A stretch of 64,000 nt of DNA from Pseudomonas sp. RIT288. GTDB lineage: Bacteria > Pseudomonadota > Gammaproteobacteria > Pseudomonadales > Pseudomonadaceae. The notes beneath the pieces were generated by a model, which saw nothing but the letters and a program-made list of their open reading frames with translations, was not told the origin of the DNA and searched no databases. Location: the NCBI RefSeq assembly GCF_000631985.1, contig NZ_JFYN01000001.1, forward strand, positions 124,001-188,000. The letters are read 5' to 3'. Shown here piece after piece: positions 24,643 through 34,657 of this stretch. The first letter of the stretch is position 1. Each line of letters begins with the position of its first letter. The position numbers were made by a program, and so were the translations under genes.

Positions 24643-25590
24643 ATGAAAGGTTCCCCATCGTTGTTGTTGGCCGCCATGCTGAGTCTGCCGTTACTGGCTC
24701 AAGCCGCAGAACCGGCGCAGTGCAGTACCGTGAACTTCTCCGATGTCGGCTGGACCGACATCACCGCCACCACCGCCACCACCTCGGTGGTGCTCGACGC
24801 CCTCGGCTACAAGACCAAGACCACCATGATCTCCGTACCGGTGACCTACAAGTCGCTGGCCGACGGCAAGAACATGGACGTGTTCCTCGGTAACTGGATG
24901 CCGACCATGGAAAACGACATCAAGGCCTACCGCGATGCCGGCACCGTCGAAGTGGTGCGCACCAACCTCAAGGGTGCCAAATACACCCTCGCCGTACCGC
25001 AAGCCCTGTACGACAAGGGTCTGCATGATTTCGCCGACATCGCCAAATTCAAGAAAGAGCTCGATGGCAAGATCTACGGCATCGAGCCTGGCAACGACGG
25101 CAACCGCCTGATCCAGAGCATGATCGACAAAGACGCTTTCGGTTTGAAAACCGCCGGCTTCAAGGTCGTCGAATCGTCCGAAGCGGGCATGCTCTCGCAG
25201 GTCGACCGCGCGCAGAAACGCGACACCGCCGTGGTCTTCCTCGGCTGGGCGCCACACCCGATGAACAAGCGCTTCAAGATTCAATACCTGACCGGCGGCG
25301 ATGACTTCTTCGGCCCCGATTTCGGTGCTGCCACCGTGGCGACCAACACCCGCAAGGGTTACACCACCGAATGCAGCAACGTCGGTCAGTTGCTGAAGAA
25401 CCTGGAGTTCACCGTCGACATGGAAAGTACCCTGATGGGCAACATCCTCGACGACAAGATGAAGCCTGAAGCAGCCGCCAAGGCCTGGCTGAAAAAGAAC
25501 CCTCAGGTGCTCGATACCTGGCTCGCTGGCGTGACCACCATTGACGGTAAACCAGGCCTGGAGGCCGTGAAAGCCAAGCTCGCACAGTAA
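24643..25590 (+). CDS. cbcX: Choline/betaine/carnitine ABC transporter, binding protein
   Basis: A 315-residue periplasmic binding protein, with a signal peptide of about 22 residues (MKGSPSLLLAAML to AQAAEP). It has the aromatic-box architecture of ChoX-like proteins, and shares KIYGIEPGNDGNRLIQSMI, SSEAGMLSQVDRAQKR and FLGWAPHPMNKRF-type motifs with CaiX. It delivers choline and related quaternary amines to the CbcWV complex. The ATG at 24643 follows CAAGGAG; the upstream in-frame codon is rejected because it would precede the signal peptide. Confidence 0.93.
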   Translation: MKGSPSLLLAAMLSLPLLAQAAEPAQCSTVNFSDVGWTDITATTATTSVVLDALGYKTKTTMISVPVTYKSLADGKNMDVFLGNWMPTMENDIKAYRDAGTVEVVRTNLKGAKYTLAVPQALYDKGLHDFADIAKFKKELDGKIYGIEPGNDGNRLIQSMIDKDAFGLKTAGFKVVESSEAGMLSQVDRAQKRDTAVVFLGWAPHPMNKRFKIQYLTGGDDFFGPDFGAATVATNTRKGYTTECSNVGQLLKNLEFTVDMESTLMGNILDDKMKPEAAAKAWLKKNPQVLDTWLAGVTTIDGKPGLEAVKAKLAQ

Positions 25591-25656
25591 TTGCCTTACG
25601 CCGGGCGAGTTCGCTCGTCCGGGCTGTTTATTCCTTGCATGCGGACGTTCACTACC

Positions 25657-26502
25657 ATGCTGATTGATCAGAAAATCCCTTTAGGCCAGTACATCGCGGG
25701 CTTCGTTGAATGGTTGACGCAAAACGGCGCCAGCACCTTCGACGCAATCGCCGTGACGCTGGAAACGATGATCCACGGCGTGACGTTTGCGCTGACCTGG
25801 TTCAATCCTTTTGTCTTGATCGGCCTCATCGCCCTGCTCGCGCATTTCATCCAGCGCAAATGGGGGCTGACTGTTTTTGTGATTGCCTCGTTTCTGCTGA
25901 TCCTCAACCTGGGGTACTGGCAGGAAACCATGGAAACCCTCGCCCAGGTCATGTTCGCGACCCTGGTCTGCGTGGTCATCGGCGTGCCGCTGGGCATCGT
26001 CGCCGCGCACAAGCCGATGTTCTACACTTTTATGCGTCCGGTACTCGATCTGATGCAGACCGTACCGACCTTCGTTTACCTCATTCCTACCCTGACCCTC
26101 TTCGGGCTGGGTGTGGTGCCGGGCCTGATCTCCACGGTGGTGTTCGCCATCGCTGCGCCGATCCGCCTGACCTACTTGGGCATCCGCGATGTCCCGCAAG
26201 AACTGATGGACGCCGGCAAGGCCTTCGGCTGCTCGCGTCGCCAATTGCTCTCACGGATCGAACTGCCTCACGCCATGCCGAGCATCGCTGCCGGCATCAC
26301 CCAGTGCATCATGCTGTCGCTGTCGATGGTGGTGATCGCGGCACTGGTGGGCGCCGACGGACTCGGCAAACCGGTGGTCAACGCACTGAACACTGCTGAT
26401 ATCGCCCTGGGCTTCGAAGCGGGCCTGGCGATCGTACTGCTGGCGATCATGCTCGACCGTATCTGCAAACAACCCGACGCCAAAGTAGGGGGTGACGCAT
26501 GA
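25657..26502 (+). CDS. cbcW: Choline/betaine/carnitine ABC transporter, permease
   Basis: A 281-residue inner-membrane permease of the ProW/OpuAB type, with about six or seven membrane spans. The EAA-like loop occurs in ELMDAGKAFGCSRRQLLSRIELPHAMPSI-like sequence near residues 185-212, where it contacts the ATPase. The ATG at 25657 is chosen because it gives a normal N-terminus; an upstream in-frame reading runs through the intergenic gap. The stop overlaps the cbcV start (ATGA), so translation is coupled. Confidence 0.93.
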   Translation: MLIDQKIPLGQYIAGFVEWLTQNGASTFDAIAVTLETMIHGVTFALTWFNPFVLIGLIALLAHFIQRKWGLTVFVIASFLLILNLGYWQETMETLAQVMFATLVCVVIGVPLGIVAAHKPMFYTFMRPVLDLMQTVPTFVYLIPTLTLFGLGVVPGLISTVVFAIAAPIRLTYLGIRDVPQELMDAGKAFGCSRRQLLSRIELPHAMPSIAAGITQCIMLSLSMVVIAALVGADGLGKPVVNALNTADIALGFEAGLAIVLLAIMLDRICKQPDAKVGGDA

Positions 26503-27677
26503 GCATAATTCGCTTCGATAACGTTGACGTGATCTTCACCAAGGATCCGCGCGAAGCACTGAAACTTCTCGATCAAGGCTTGACCCGCAGCGAGATCCTG
26601 AAAAAGACCGGGCAGATCGTCGGCGTGGAAAAGGCCAGCCTGGACATCAACAAGGGCGAGATATGCGTACTGATGGGCCTGTCCGGCTCCGGCAAGTCGA
26701 GCCTGCTGCGCTGCATCAACGGCCTCAACACCGTGAGTCGCGGCAAGCTGTTCGTCGAGCACGAAGGCAAGCAGATCGATATCGCTTCCTGCACGCCGGC
26801 CGAACTGAAAATGATGCGCACCAAACGCATCGCCATGGTGTTCCAGAAGTTCGCCCTGATGCCGTGGCTGACGGTGCGCGAGAACATCAGTTTCGGTCTG
26901 GAAATGCAGGGCCGACCGGAGAAGGAACGGCGCAAGCTGGTGGATGACAAGCTCGAACTGGTGGGTCTGACGCAATGGCGCAACAAGAAGCCCGATGAAC
27001 TCTCCGGCGGCATGCAGCAGCGTGTGGGCCTGGCCCGGGCGCTGGCGATGGATGCCGACATTCTGCTGATGGACGAACCATTCTCGGCCCTCGACCCGCT
27101 GATCCGTCAGGGCCTGCAGGATGAACTGCTGGAACTGCAACGCAAGCTGAGCAAGACCATCGTGTTTGTGAGTCACGACCTCGACGAGGCGCTCAAACTG
27201 GGTAGCCGCATCGCGATCATGAAAGACGGCCGGATCATCCAGTACAGCGTGCCGGAAGAGATCGTACTCAATCCTGCAGACGACTATGTGCGCACCTTCG
27301 TGGCCCACACCAATCCGCTCAACGTCCTGTGTGGCCGCAGCCTGATGCGCACGCTGGACAACTGTAAACGCATCAACGGTTCGGTGTGCCTCGACCCGGG
27401 CGGCGACTCCTGGCTGGACCTGGCCGAAGGCAACACCATCAAAGGTGCGCGGCAGAACGGTTCGGTGTTGAACCTGCAGAACTGGGCACCGGGTCAAGCG
27501 GTGGAAGCCCTGGAGCGCAAGCCGACCCTGGTGGACTCGAACATCGGCATGCGTGACGCGCTGCAGATTCGCTACCAGACCGGCAACAAACTGGTGCTGC
27601 ACGACAACAACCATGTGGTGGGGATTCTTGGCGACAGCGAGTTGTATCACGCGTTGCTGGGCAAGAATCTGGGGTAA
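26499..27677 (+). CDS. cbcV: Choline/betaine/carnitine ABC transporter, ATPase
   Basis: A 392-residue ABC ATPase of the ProV/OpuAA type. Walker A is GLSGSGKSS near 62-70, the signature is LSGGMQQR near 168-175, and Walker B is ILLMDEP near 188-194. A region of about 120 residues after 275 sits where related ATPases carry CBS regulatory domains. It powers uptake for CbcX and, by analogy with P. aeruginosa, for CaiX and other orphan binding proteins. It overlaps cbcW by four bases and ends before a strong terminator. Confidence 0.94.
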   Translation: MSIIRFDNVDVIFTKDPREALKLLDQGLTRSEILKKTGQIVGVEKASLDINKGEICVLMGLSGSGKSSLLRCINGLNTVSRGKLFVEHEGKQIDIASCTPAELKMMRTKRIAMVFQKFALMPWLTVRENISFGLEMQGRPEKERRKLVDDKLELVGLTQWRNKKPDELSGGMQQRVGLARALAMDADILLMDEPFSALDPLIRQGLQDELLELQRKLSKTIVFVSHDLDEALKLGSRIAIMKDGRIIQYSVPEEIVLNPADDYVRTFVAHTNPLNVLCGRSLMRTLDNCKRINGSVCLDPGGDSWLDLAEGNTIKGARQNGSVLNLQNWAPGQAVEALERKPTLVDSNIGMRDALQIRYQTGNKLVLHDNNHVVGILGDSELYHALLGKNLG

Positions 27678-27690
27678 GAAACCCGGACAC

Positions 27691-27722
27691 AAAAACGCCG
27701 CGAGAGGATCGCGGCGTTTTTG
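27691..27722 (+). terminator. Rho-independent terminator after cbcV
   Basis: A 13-bp stem (AAAAACGCCGCGA with TCGCGGCGTTTTT) around a GAGGA loop, ending in a T-run, 14 bp after the cbcV stop. It should end the cbcXWV transcript. Confidence 0.9.
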
Positions 27723-27727
27723 TTTGA

Positions 27728-27822
27728 AGATCAAAAGATCGTCCGAACGCGGCCCGAACCTTCGGCAGCTCCTACAGGGCAATGCGATCCATGCAGGAGC
27801 TGCCGAAGGCTGCGATCTTTTA
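27728..27822. repeat. REP-like inverted repeat, type A (degenerate)
   Basis: An outward type A pair in which the left arm is disturbed by an insertion (GTCCGAACGCGGCCCGAA), between the convergent cbcV and betT genes. Confidence 0.75.
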
Positions 27823-27868
27823 AAGAAACAACGCGGTGCTTCAGATCGAAACACCGCTCTCTTGTTGT

Positions 27869-29866
27869 TTAGCTGTACACCCGGCCAAGGAGCTGCCGAT
27901 GGCTTTCAAACTGATCGAGCACATCGCGTGTGATCTGATCCTGCGTGAAGCCCATCAGGTCGTAGTCCTGGCTGCCGTTGTGCAGATACACCTCGGCACG
28001 GTAGTAACGCTGGCGCGCTTCATCGGACTGGGCCGATTCGGTCGGGGTCGCCAGGTAGCCGTCCAGGCTCACTTCATAGACGAAAGGATTGCCCTCTTCC
28101 ATCTCGACGCGCACGCCCATGCAGCGCTTGGACTTGCCCAGCAGCGTCTGCACTTCCAGACCTTGTGCACGCAGTTGTGCAGCCGCGTCGTCCAGTGCCG
28201 GGGTCACGTGTTTGTCCATGAAGCGTTGCACCACCGACTGGCTCGGTTGCAGATCCAGCTGCGTCAGACGCTCGCTGAAACCACGACGACCGCGCTCAGC
28301 CAGCTGCGCCTGCTCCTGTTCGATCTGCACGTCTTGGCGCATCGCTTTGTGCAGCCCGAACATGAAGAACACCAGCACCACCGAGAACGGCAGACCGGCC
28401 AGCACCACCATGGTCTGCATGGCTTCAAAGTTACCGGCAAACAGCAGACCGATGGTCACCAGCGTGATCACTACAGACCAGAAGATCCGCAGCCAGTGCG
28501 GTGCATCTTCATCAACGTTGCCGCCCTTGCAGGACAGATTCGCCATCATCACCGCGCCGGAGTCGGCCGGAGTCAGGAACAACACGAAACCAACAAAGAT
28601 CGACACACCGATGACGACTTTCGACGCCGGGTAGTGTTCCAGCAGCTGGTAGATCGCCATCGACGGTTGTTCCAGCGCCGTCTTGCCGAGTTCCACCGCC
28701 CCCTGATTCATCACCAGGTCCAGTGCCGAGTTACCGAAGATCGACAGCCACGCCAGAGTGAAACCCAGCGGAATCAGCAGCACGCCCGCGACCAGTTCAC
28801 GCACGGTACGACCACGGGAAATACGCGCGATGAACATGCCGACGAATGGCGCCCAGGAAATCCACCAGGCCCAGTAGAACAGAGTCCACAGGCCCAGCCA
28901 GCGGTCGGACTTGGCGCTGTCGCCTTCATAGACGTACAGGTCGAAGGTCTTCAGCACCACGCCGTTGAGGTAGTCGCCGATGTTCTGCACGAAGCCGTTG
29001 AGCAGGTGCAAGGTCGGGCCGAACAGCAGGACGAAAATCAGCAGACCGCTGAACAGCACGATGTTCAGGTTGGACAGACGACGAATGCCGTTTTCCACAC
29101 CGGACACGGCAGCGATGGTCGCCACGGTGCTCATCACGATGATCACGATCAAAAGGTTAGTGTTGCTGTGTTCCATGCCGAACAGGTTTTCCAGGCCCGA
29201 GGACACTTGCAGCGAGCCGATCCCCAGGTTGGTCACCAGACCCAGCAGGGTCACAAACATGCCGAAGCCGTCCACTGCGTGACCGGCGGCGCCCTTGACC
29301 CAACGCTCGCCGACCAGCGGATACAGCGCCGAGCGCAGGGCCAATGGTTGGTTATGACGGTAAGCGAAGTACGCCACGGCCAGACCGACCAGTGCGTAGA
29401 TCGCCCAGCCGTGCAGGCCCCAGTGCAGGAAAGTCAGTTGCACCGCCTGACGCGCAGCCAGGTTGGTGGCCGCTGCGCCTTCCGGCGGATTGAAGTAATG
29501 GTCCAGCGGTTCGGAAGCGCCGAAGTACAGCAGCGAAATGCCGATACCCGACGAGAACAGCATCCCCGCCCAGGCGCCGTAACTGAAGTCCGGGGTGTCG
29601 TCCTTGCTGCCCAGTTTGAGTTTGCCGTAGGAGGAAAACGCCAGGCCCACCACAAACACCAGGTAAGCGGCGATTACTACCATGTAGTACCAGCCGAAGC
29701 TGCGCGACAACCAGGCCTGAGCCATACCCAACATTCTGCCGGCCTCTTGCGGGGCAATGATCAGAATGGCGGTCAACAACAGAATCAACGCGGTAGAGGT
29801 GTAAAACACCCAACCGTTGACCGTCACCTTCTCGGGCGGGGTCTTTATTAGCGAGGCAGAACTCAT
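27869..29866 (-). CDS. betT: Choline transporter BetT, BCCT family
   Basis: A 665-residue membrane transporter with twelve predicted spans. Family marks are the glycine-rich GMLFSSGIGISLLYFG near 98-113 and the tryptophan-rich segment around FYWAWWISWAPF. A long cytoplasmic C-terminal tail of about 150 residues is like that used by BetT for osmotic sensing. It brings in choline by ion-coupled transport. The ATG at 29866 is preferred over one 36 bp upstream because it gives MSSASLIKTPPEKVTVNGWVF-like starts known for the family. It is divergent from betIBA. Confidence 0.94.
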   Translation of the reverse strand: MSSASLIKTPPEKVTVNGWVFYTSTALILLLTAILIIAPQEAGRMLGMAQAWLSRSFGWYYMVVIAAYLVFVVGLAFSSYGKLKLGSKDDTPDFSYGAWAGMLFSSGIGISLLYFGASEPLDHYFNPPEGAAATNLAARQAVQLTFLHWGLHGWAIYALVGLAVAYFAYRHNQPLALRSALYPLVGERWVKGAAGHAVDGFGMFVTLLGLVTNLGIGSLQVSSGLENLFGMEHSNTNLLIVIIVMSTVATIAAVSGVENGIRRLSNLNIVLFSGLLIFVLLFGPTLHLLNGFVQNIGDYLNGVVLKTFDLYVYEGDSAKSDRWLGLWTLFYWAWWISWAPFVGMFIARISRGRTVRELVAGVLLIPLGFTLAWLSIFGNSALDLVMNQGAVELGKTALEQPSMAIYQLLEHYPASKVVIGVSIFVGFVLFLTPADSGAVMMANLSCKGGNVDEDAPHWLRIFWSVVITLVTIGLLFAGNFEAMQTMVVLAGLPFSVVLVFFMFGLHKAMRQDVQIEQEQAQLAERGRRGFSERLTQLDLQPSQSVVQRFMDKHVTPALDDAAAQLRAQGLEVQTLLGKSKRCMGVRVEMEEGNPFVYEVSLDGYLATPTESAQSDEARQRYYRAEVYLHNGSQDYDLMGFTQDQITRDVLDQFESHRQLLGRVYS

Positions 29867-30204
29867 GGCACAAATGCTCCAGGCAGTGCGAGAGAAGAAC
29901 ACAAGGCAACACGGAACCCGACCAATCGGTTAGTTGGCAGCCGACCGGCGGGTGATATAAAGACACCCCGAAAAAAGCCCGAACCTGCCGAAATGGCGTT
30001 GCGAATCGCTTTCGTGGCCAAAGCTGTGCGGACGTTCATCCGAAACCTGGCCCCGAGCGTCTTGCCCATTCAACACGTCCATCGAACAGCGAATCGCGCC
30101 ATGCCCCACGCAGGTTTCAAGCATTTTCGGATGTCGTTTTATCGCCATTTACAAGCAGAAAAAATCTGTAGGCAGCGACGATTTGTCGCAGATCTTATTC
30201 TTTG

Positions 30205-30224
30205 TTGATTGAACGTTCAATCAA
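30205..30224. promoter_or_regulatory. BetI operator
   Basis: A perfect 20-bp palindrome centred on GAACGTTC in the betT-betI spacer, 71 bp before the betI start. It has the form of the known BetI box, which the TetR-type repressor BetI occupies until choline appears. The rest of the 29867-30294 spacer is AT-rich and holds no gene. Confidence 0.85.
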
Positions 30225-30294
30225 AACAAAATAGACTGGCCCTCAATCCGATAGGCGTTTATCGCCCGTTGGAAGGCCTAAGGAGATGTGCAAG

Positions 30295-30888
30295 ATGCCC
30301 AAGGTCGGTATGCAACCCATCCGCCGCCAACAACTGATCGAAGCCACGTTGCAAGCGGTCGACCAGGTCGGTATGGGGGACGCCAGCATTGCGCTGATCG
30401 CCCGTTTGGCAGGTGTCTCGAATGGCATCATCAGTCACTATTTTCAGGACAAGAACGGCCTGATTGCCGCCACGATGCGGTATCTGATGAACGTCCTCAG
30501 CGAGAGCGTCACCGCGCGCCGACAGGCGCTGGCAGACAGCAGCCCACGGGCGCATCTGCAGGTGATCGTCGAAGGCAACTTCGACGCCAGCCAGGTCAAT
30601 GGCCCGGCAATGAAAACCTGGCTGGCCTTCTGGGCCACCAGCATGCACCAGCCGTCTTTGCACAGGTTGCAGCGGATCAACGATCACCGTCTGTATTCCA
30701 ACCTGTGCTGCGAGTTCCGCCGTGTGCTGCCGCTCGAAGATGCGCGCAGCGCAGCGCGTGGGCTGGCAGCGTTGATTGACGGTTTGTGGTTGCGCGGCGC
30801 GTTGTCGGGAGACGCTTTCGACACGGTGCAGGCGCAACAGATCGCTTACGAATACATGGATTTCCAATTGGCCAAGCAGGTGAGTTAG
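30295..30888 (+). CDS. betI: Choline-responsive repressor BetI
   Basis: A 197-residue TetR-family repressor. The N-terminal helix-turn-helix is seen in [28 protein letters not shown] sequence near 27-50. BetI releases the bet genes when choline binds the C-terminal domain. The ATG at 30295 is preferred because AAGGAG lies ten bases before it and the family length is 197 residues. It leads the betIBA operon, with its own operator upstream. Confidence 0.95.
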   Translation: MPKVGMQPIRRQQLIEATLQAVDQVGMGDASIALIARLAGVSNGIISHYFQDKNGLIAATMRYLMNVLSESVTARRQALADSSPRAHLQVIVEGNFDASQVNGPAMKTWLAFWATSMHQPSLHRLQRINDHRLYSNLCCEFRRVLPLEDARSAARGLAALIDGLWLRGALSGDAFDTVQAQQIAYEYMDFQLAKQVS

Positions 30889-30977
30889 AGCACACAGAAA
30901 ACGCTCGACCCCTGAACCGCCATCGCAGCAGCACCGCGATGGTCAACGCCAACCACCAATGCACTTGCGAGGACACT

Positions 30978-32450
30978 ATGGCCCGTTTCGAACTGCAAAA
31001 ACTCTACATCGATGGCGCGTACTCCGACGCTGGCAGCGATGCCACTTTCGAAGCCATCAACCCGGCGAACGGTGAAGTCCTCGCCCAAGTGCAACGTGCG
31101 ACCAAGGAAGACGTCGAGCGTGCCGTGGTCAGCGCTGAAAAGGGCCAGAAAATCTGGGCCGCGATGACCGCCATGGAGCGTTCGCGCATCCTGCGTCGCG
31201 CCGTCGACATCCTGCGCGAGCGCAACGATGAACTGGCTGCTCTGGAAACCCTGGACACCGGTAAAGCCTTCTCCGAAACCAAATACGTCGACATCGTCAC
31301 CGGCGCCGACGTGCTGGAATACTACGCAGGCCTGGTGCCGGCGATCGAAGGCGAGCAGATCCCATTGCGTGACACTTCCTTCGTCTACACCCGTCGCGAG
31401 CCGCTGGGCGTGGTCGCCGGTATCGGCGCGTGGAACTACCCGATCCAGATCGCGCTGTGGAAATCCGCACCAGCCCTGGCGGCCGGTAACGCGATGATCT
31501 TCAAGCCAAGCGAAGTCACCTCACTGACCACCCTGAAACTGGCCGAGATCTACACCGAAGCCGGCCTGCCAAACGGCGTGTTCAACGTACTGACCGGCAG
31601 CGGCCGTGAAGTCGGCACCTGGCTGACCGAGCACCCGCGCATCGAGAAAGTCTCTTTCACCGGCGGCACCGACACCGGCAAGAAAGTCATGGCCAGCGCT
31701 TCGGCTTCGTCGCTCAAAGACGTGACCATGGAACTGGGCGGCAAGTCGCCGCTGATCATCTGCGACGACGCCGACCTCGATCGCGCCGCCGACACCGCGA
31801 TGATGGCCAACTTCTACAGCTCCGGTCAGGTTTGCACCAACGGTACTCGCGTATTCGTACCGAGCCACCTGAAAGCCGCTTTCGAAGCCAAGATCGTCGA
31901 GCGCGTAGCGCGCATCCGCATCGGCAACCCGGAAGACGAAAACACCAACTTCGGCCCGCTGGTCAGCTTCGCCCACATGGAAAGCGTGCTGGGTTACATC
32001 GCCAAGGGTAAAGAAGAAGGTGCCCGCGTGCTGTGCGGCGGCGAGCGTCTGACCGATGGCGAATTCGCCAAAGGTGCCTTCGTTGCACCAACCGTGTTCA
32101 CTGACTGCACCGACGAGATGACCATCGTCCGTGAAGAAATCTTTGGCCCGGTGATGGCGATCCTCTCCTACGAGACCGAAGAAGAAGTGATCCGCCGCGC
32201 CAACGACACCGACTTCGGCCTGGCCGCCGGTATCGTCACCAAAGACCTGAACCGCGCGCACCGCGTGATTCATCAACTGGAAGCCGGTATCTGCTGGATC
32301 AACGCCTGGGGCGAGTCCGACGCAAAAATGCCGGTGGGCGGTTACAAGCAGTCGGGCGTGGGTCGTGAAAACGGCATCAGCTCGCTGGCCAACTACACAC
32401 GCATCAAATCGGTACAGGTCGAGCTGGGCGATTACGTCTCGGTGTTCTGA
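30978..32450 (+). CDS. betB: Betaine aldehyde dehydrogenase
   Basis: A 490-residue aldehyde dehydrogenase that oxidises betaine aldehyde to glycine betaine with NAD(P)+. The catalytic residues are the Glu of MELGGKSP and the Cys of [11 protein letters not shown]; the NAD site includes the FTGGTDTGK loop. The ATG at 30978 follows GCGAGGAC and gives the family length. It is separated from betA by a 235-bp spacer with an inverted repeat. Confidence 0.96.
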   Translation: MARFELQKLYIDGAYSDAGSDATFEAINPANGEVLAQVQRATKEDVERAVVSAEKGQKIWAAMTAMERSRILRRAVDILRERNDELAALETLDTGKAFSETKYVDIVTGADVLEYYAGLVPAIEGEQIPLRDTSFVYTRREPLGVVAGIGAWNYPIQIALWKSAPALAAGNAMIFKPSEVTSLTTLKLAEIYTEAGLPNGVFNVLTGSGREVGTWLTEHPRIEKVSFTGGTDTGKKVMASASASSLKDVTMELGGKSPLIICDDADLDRAADTAMMANFYSSGQVCTNGTRVFVPSHLKAAFEAKIVERVARIRIGNPEDENTNFGPLVSFAHMESVLGYIAKGKEEGARVLCGGERLTDGEFAKGAFVAPTVFTDCTDEMTIVREEIFGPVMAILSYETEEEVIRRANDTDFGLAAGIVTKDLNRAHRVIHQLEAGICWINAWGESDAKMPVGGYKQSGVGRENGISSLANYTRIKSVQVELGDYVSVF

Positions 32451-32476
32451 TCTGACGCAGAGTCTAGATGGGGCCT

Positions 32477-32610
32477 TTGTGGTGAGGGGATTTATCCCCG
32501 ACGGGCTGCGAAGCAGCCCCCATCCAGACCCTGCAACTCTCCAGACAGAACTCATTCGCTGGCTTTACGACTGCTGCGCAGCCGGTCGGGGATAAATCCC
32601 CTCACCACAG
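32477..32610. repeat. Inverted repeat, type B variant
   Basis: Arms TTTGTGGTGAGGGGATTTAT and complement, a variant of the type B element with ATTTAT in place of the GCTTGCT core. It is followed by a partial extra copy CTCACCACAGG. It lies inside the betB-betA spacer. Confidence 0.8.
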
Positions 32611-32686
32611 GGGATTTTCTCCTCACCACAGGTTTTGCAGTGTTCCGGCGATCTTGACCTGACCACATCTAAAGAGGGTGCATTCA

Positions 32687-34390
32687 ATGTCCCAAGAATT
32701 CGATTACATCATCATCGGTGCCGGCTCGGCCGGTAACACCCTGGCGACCCGTCTGACTGAAGACGAAGGCGTCACCGTGCTGCTGCTCGAAGCAGGCGGC
32801 CCGGACTACCGTTTCGACTTCCGCACACAAATGCCCGCTGCGCTGGCGTTCCCGCTGCAGGGTCGTCGCTACAACTGGGCCTACGAAACCGATCCGGAGC
32901 CACACATGGACGGTCGCCGGATGGAATGCGGTCGCGGCAAGGGTCTCGGCGGTTCCTCGCTGATCAACGGCATGTGCTACATCCGTGGCAACGCGATGGA
33001 CTACGACGGCTGGGCGAAACTGCCAGGTCTGGAAGACTGGTCGTACCTCGACTGCCTGCCGTACTTCCGCAAAGCGGAAACCCGCGACATCGGCCCGAAC
33101 GATTACCACGGTGGCGACGGCCCGGTCAGCGTGACCACGCCGAAGGCGGGCAACAACCCGCTGTTCCACGCCATGGTTGAAGCCGGCGTGCAGGCCGGTT
33201 ACCCGCGCACCGAAGACTTGAACGGCTACCAGCAGGAAGGCTTCGGCCCGATGGATCGCACCGTGACGCCAAACGGCCGTCGTGCTTCCACCGCCCGCGG
33301 CTACCTCGACGTCGCCAAGAAGCGCTCGACCCTGACCATCGTCACCCACGCCCTGACCGACAAGATTCTGTTCGAAGGCAAGCGTGCGGTCGGCGTGCGT
33401 TACCTGGTCGGTTCGGCGGAAGAGCGCGTTGAAGCCAAGGCACGTAAAGAAGTCCTGCTGTGCTCCGGCGCCATCGCTTCGCCGCAGATTCTGCAGCGCT
33501 CCGGTGTCGGTCCGGCAAAACTGCTGGAAAGCCTCGACATCCCGGTGGTCCACGACCTGCCGGGCGTCGGTGAAAACCTGCAGGATCACCTTGAGCTGTA
33601 CCTGCAATACGCCTGCACCCAACCGGTCTCGCTGTACCCGTCGCTGCTCTGGTACAACCAGCCGGCCATCGGTGCCGAGTGGCTGTTCAACGGCACCGGC
33701 ATCGGCGCCAGCAACCAGTTCGAAGCCGGCGGCTTCATTCGTTCCCGTCCAGAATTCGAGTGGCCGAACATCCAGTACCACTTCCTGCCGGTAGCGATTA
33801 ACTACAACGGCAGCAACGGTGTGAAAGAGCACGGCTTCCAGGCGCACATGGGTTCCATGCGCTCGCCGAGCCGCGGTCGCATCCAGCTCAAATCCAAGGA
33901 TCCGCGTCAGCACCCGAGCATCCTGTTCAACTACATGGCCACCGAGCAGGACTGGCAGGAATTCCGTGACGGCATCCGCCTGACCCGCGAAATCATGCAA
34001 CAGCCGGCCCTGGACGCCTTCCGTGGCCGCGAAATCAGCCCGGGCATCGACGTGCAAACCGATGAGCAGCTGGACAAGTTCATCCGCGAGCACGCCGAAA
34101 CCGCGTTCCACCCATCCTGCTCGTGCAAGATGGGCACCGACGAGATGGCAGTTGTGGATGGCGAAGGTCGCGTGCACGGCATGCAGAGCCTGCGTGTGGT
34201 CGATGCTTCGATCATGCCGATCATCACCACCGGCAACCTCAACGCGCCGACGATCATGATCGCCGAGAAAATCGCCGACAAGATCCGTGGCCGCAAGCCA
34301 CTGCCGCGTAGCAACGCTGCCTACTACGTTGCTGGCGGTGCGCCGGTGAAAGGCAAGCCGATGCGTGATATCACGCCTGTTGCTCAGTAA
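32687..34390 (+). CDS. betA: Choline dehydrogenase
   Basis: A 567-residue GMC oxidoreductase with FAD that oxidises choline to betaine aldehyde, and can carry on to betaine. The FAD motif is [16 protein letters not shown] near 9-24; the GMC signatures are [15 protein letters not shown] near 84-98 and [16 protein letters not shown] near 261-276. The C-terminus contains [24 protein letters not shown] sequence. The ATG at 32687 follows AAGAGGGTG; a start three codons earlier is possible. It is the last gene of the bet operon. Confidence 0.96.
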   Translation: MSQEFDYIIIGAGSAGNTLATRLTEDEGVTVLLLEAGGPDYRFDFRTQMPAALAFPLQGRRYNWAYETDPEPHMDGRRMECGRGKGLGGSSLINGMCYIRGNAMDYDGWAKLPGLEDWSYLDCLPYFRKAETRDIGPNDYHGGDGPVSVTTPKAGNNPLFHAMVEAGVQAGYPRTEDLNGYQQEGFGPMDRTVTPNGRRASTARGYLDVAKKRSTLTIVTHALTDKILFEGKRAVGVRYLVGSAEERVEAKARKEVLLCSGAIASPQILQRSGVGPAKLLESLDIPVVHDLPGVGENLQDHLELYLQYACTQPVSLYPSLLWYNQPAIGAEWLFNGTGIGASNQFEAGGFIRSRPEFEWPNIQYHFLPVAINYNGSNGVKEHGFQAHMGSMRSPSRGRIQLKSKDPRQHPSILFNYMATEQDWQEFRDGIRLTREIMQQPALDAFRGREISPGIDVQTDEQLDKFIREHAETAFHPSCSCKMGTDEMAVVDGEGRVHGMQSLRVVDASIMPIITTGNLNAPTIMIAEKIADKIRGRKPLPRSNAAYYVAGGAPVKGKPMRDITPVAQ

Positions 34391-34410
34391 GACGTAATAC
34401 CGAGGCGCGG

Positions 34411-34489
34411 CCTTCGCGAGCAGGCTCGCTCCCACATTGGATCTGTGTCGTTCACAAATCAAATGTAGGAGCGAGCCTGCTCGCGAAGG
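34411..34489. repeat. REP-like inverted repeat, type C
   Basis: Type C arms after betA, probably marking the end of the bet operon. Confidence 0.85.
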
Positions 34490-34657
34490 GGCCCTCACAT
34501 TCAGCACAAATTCCCCTGCTGCACAGTAAATCCTCCTACACCCCCTCTTCACTTGATCCTACCCCCACGCAGGCCTACTCTAGACCTCGCGCAATCGTTT
34601 CACCCCTTCCCCGCCGAATCGCTTGACCCCGCAACTCCATAACAAGGAGGTTCCCGA

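Noticed and set aside
27836..29851. A 671-codon plus-strand frame over betT
   Set aside because: Antisense to betT; composition biased to His, Gln and Arg and no family signature.
32684..34552. A 622-codon minus-strand frame over betA
   Set aside because: Antisense to betA, which has all GMC motifs.
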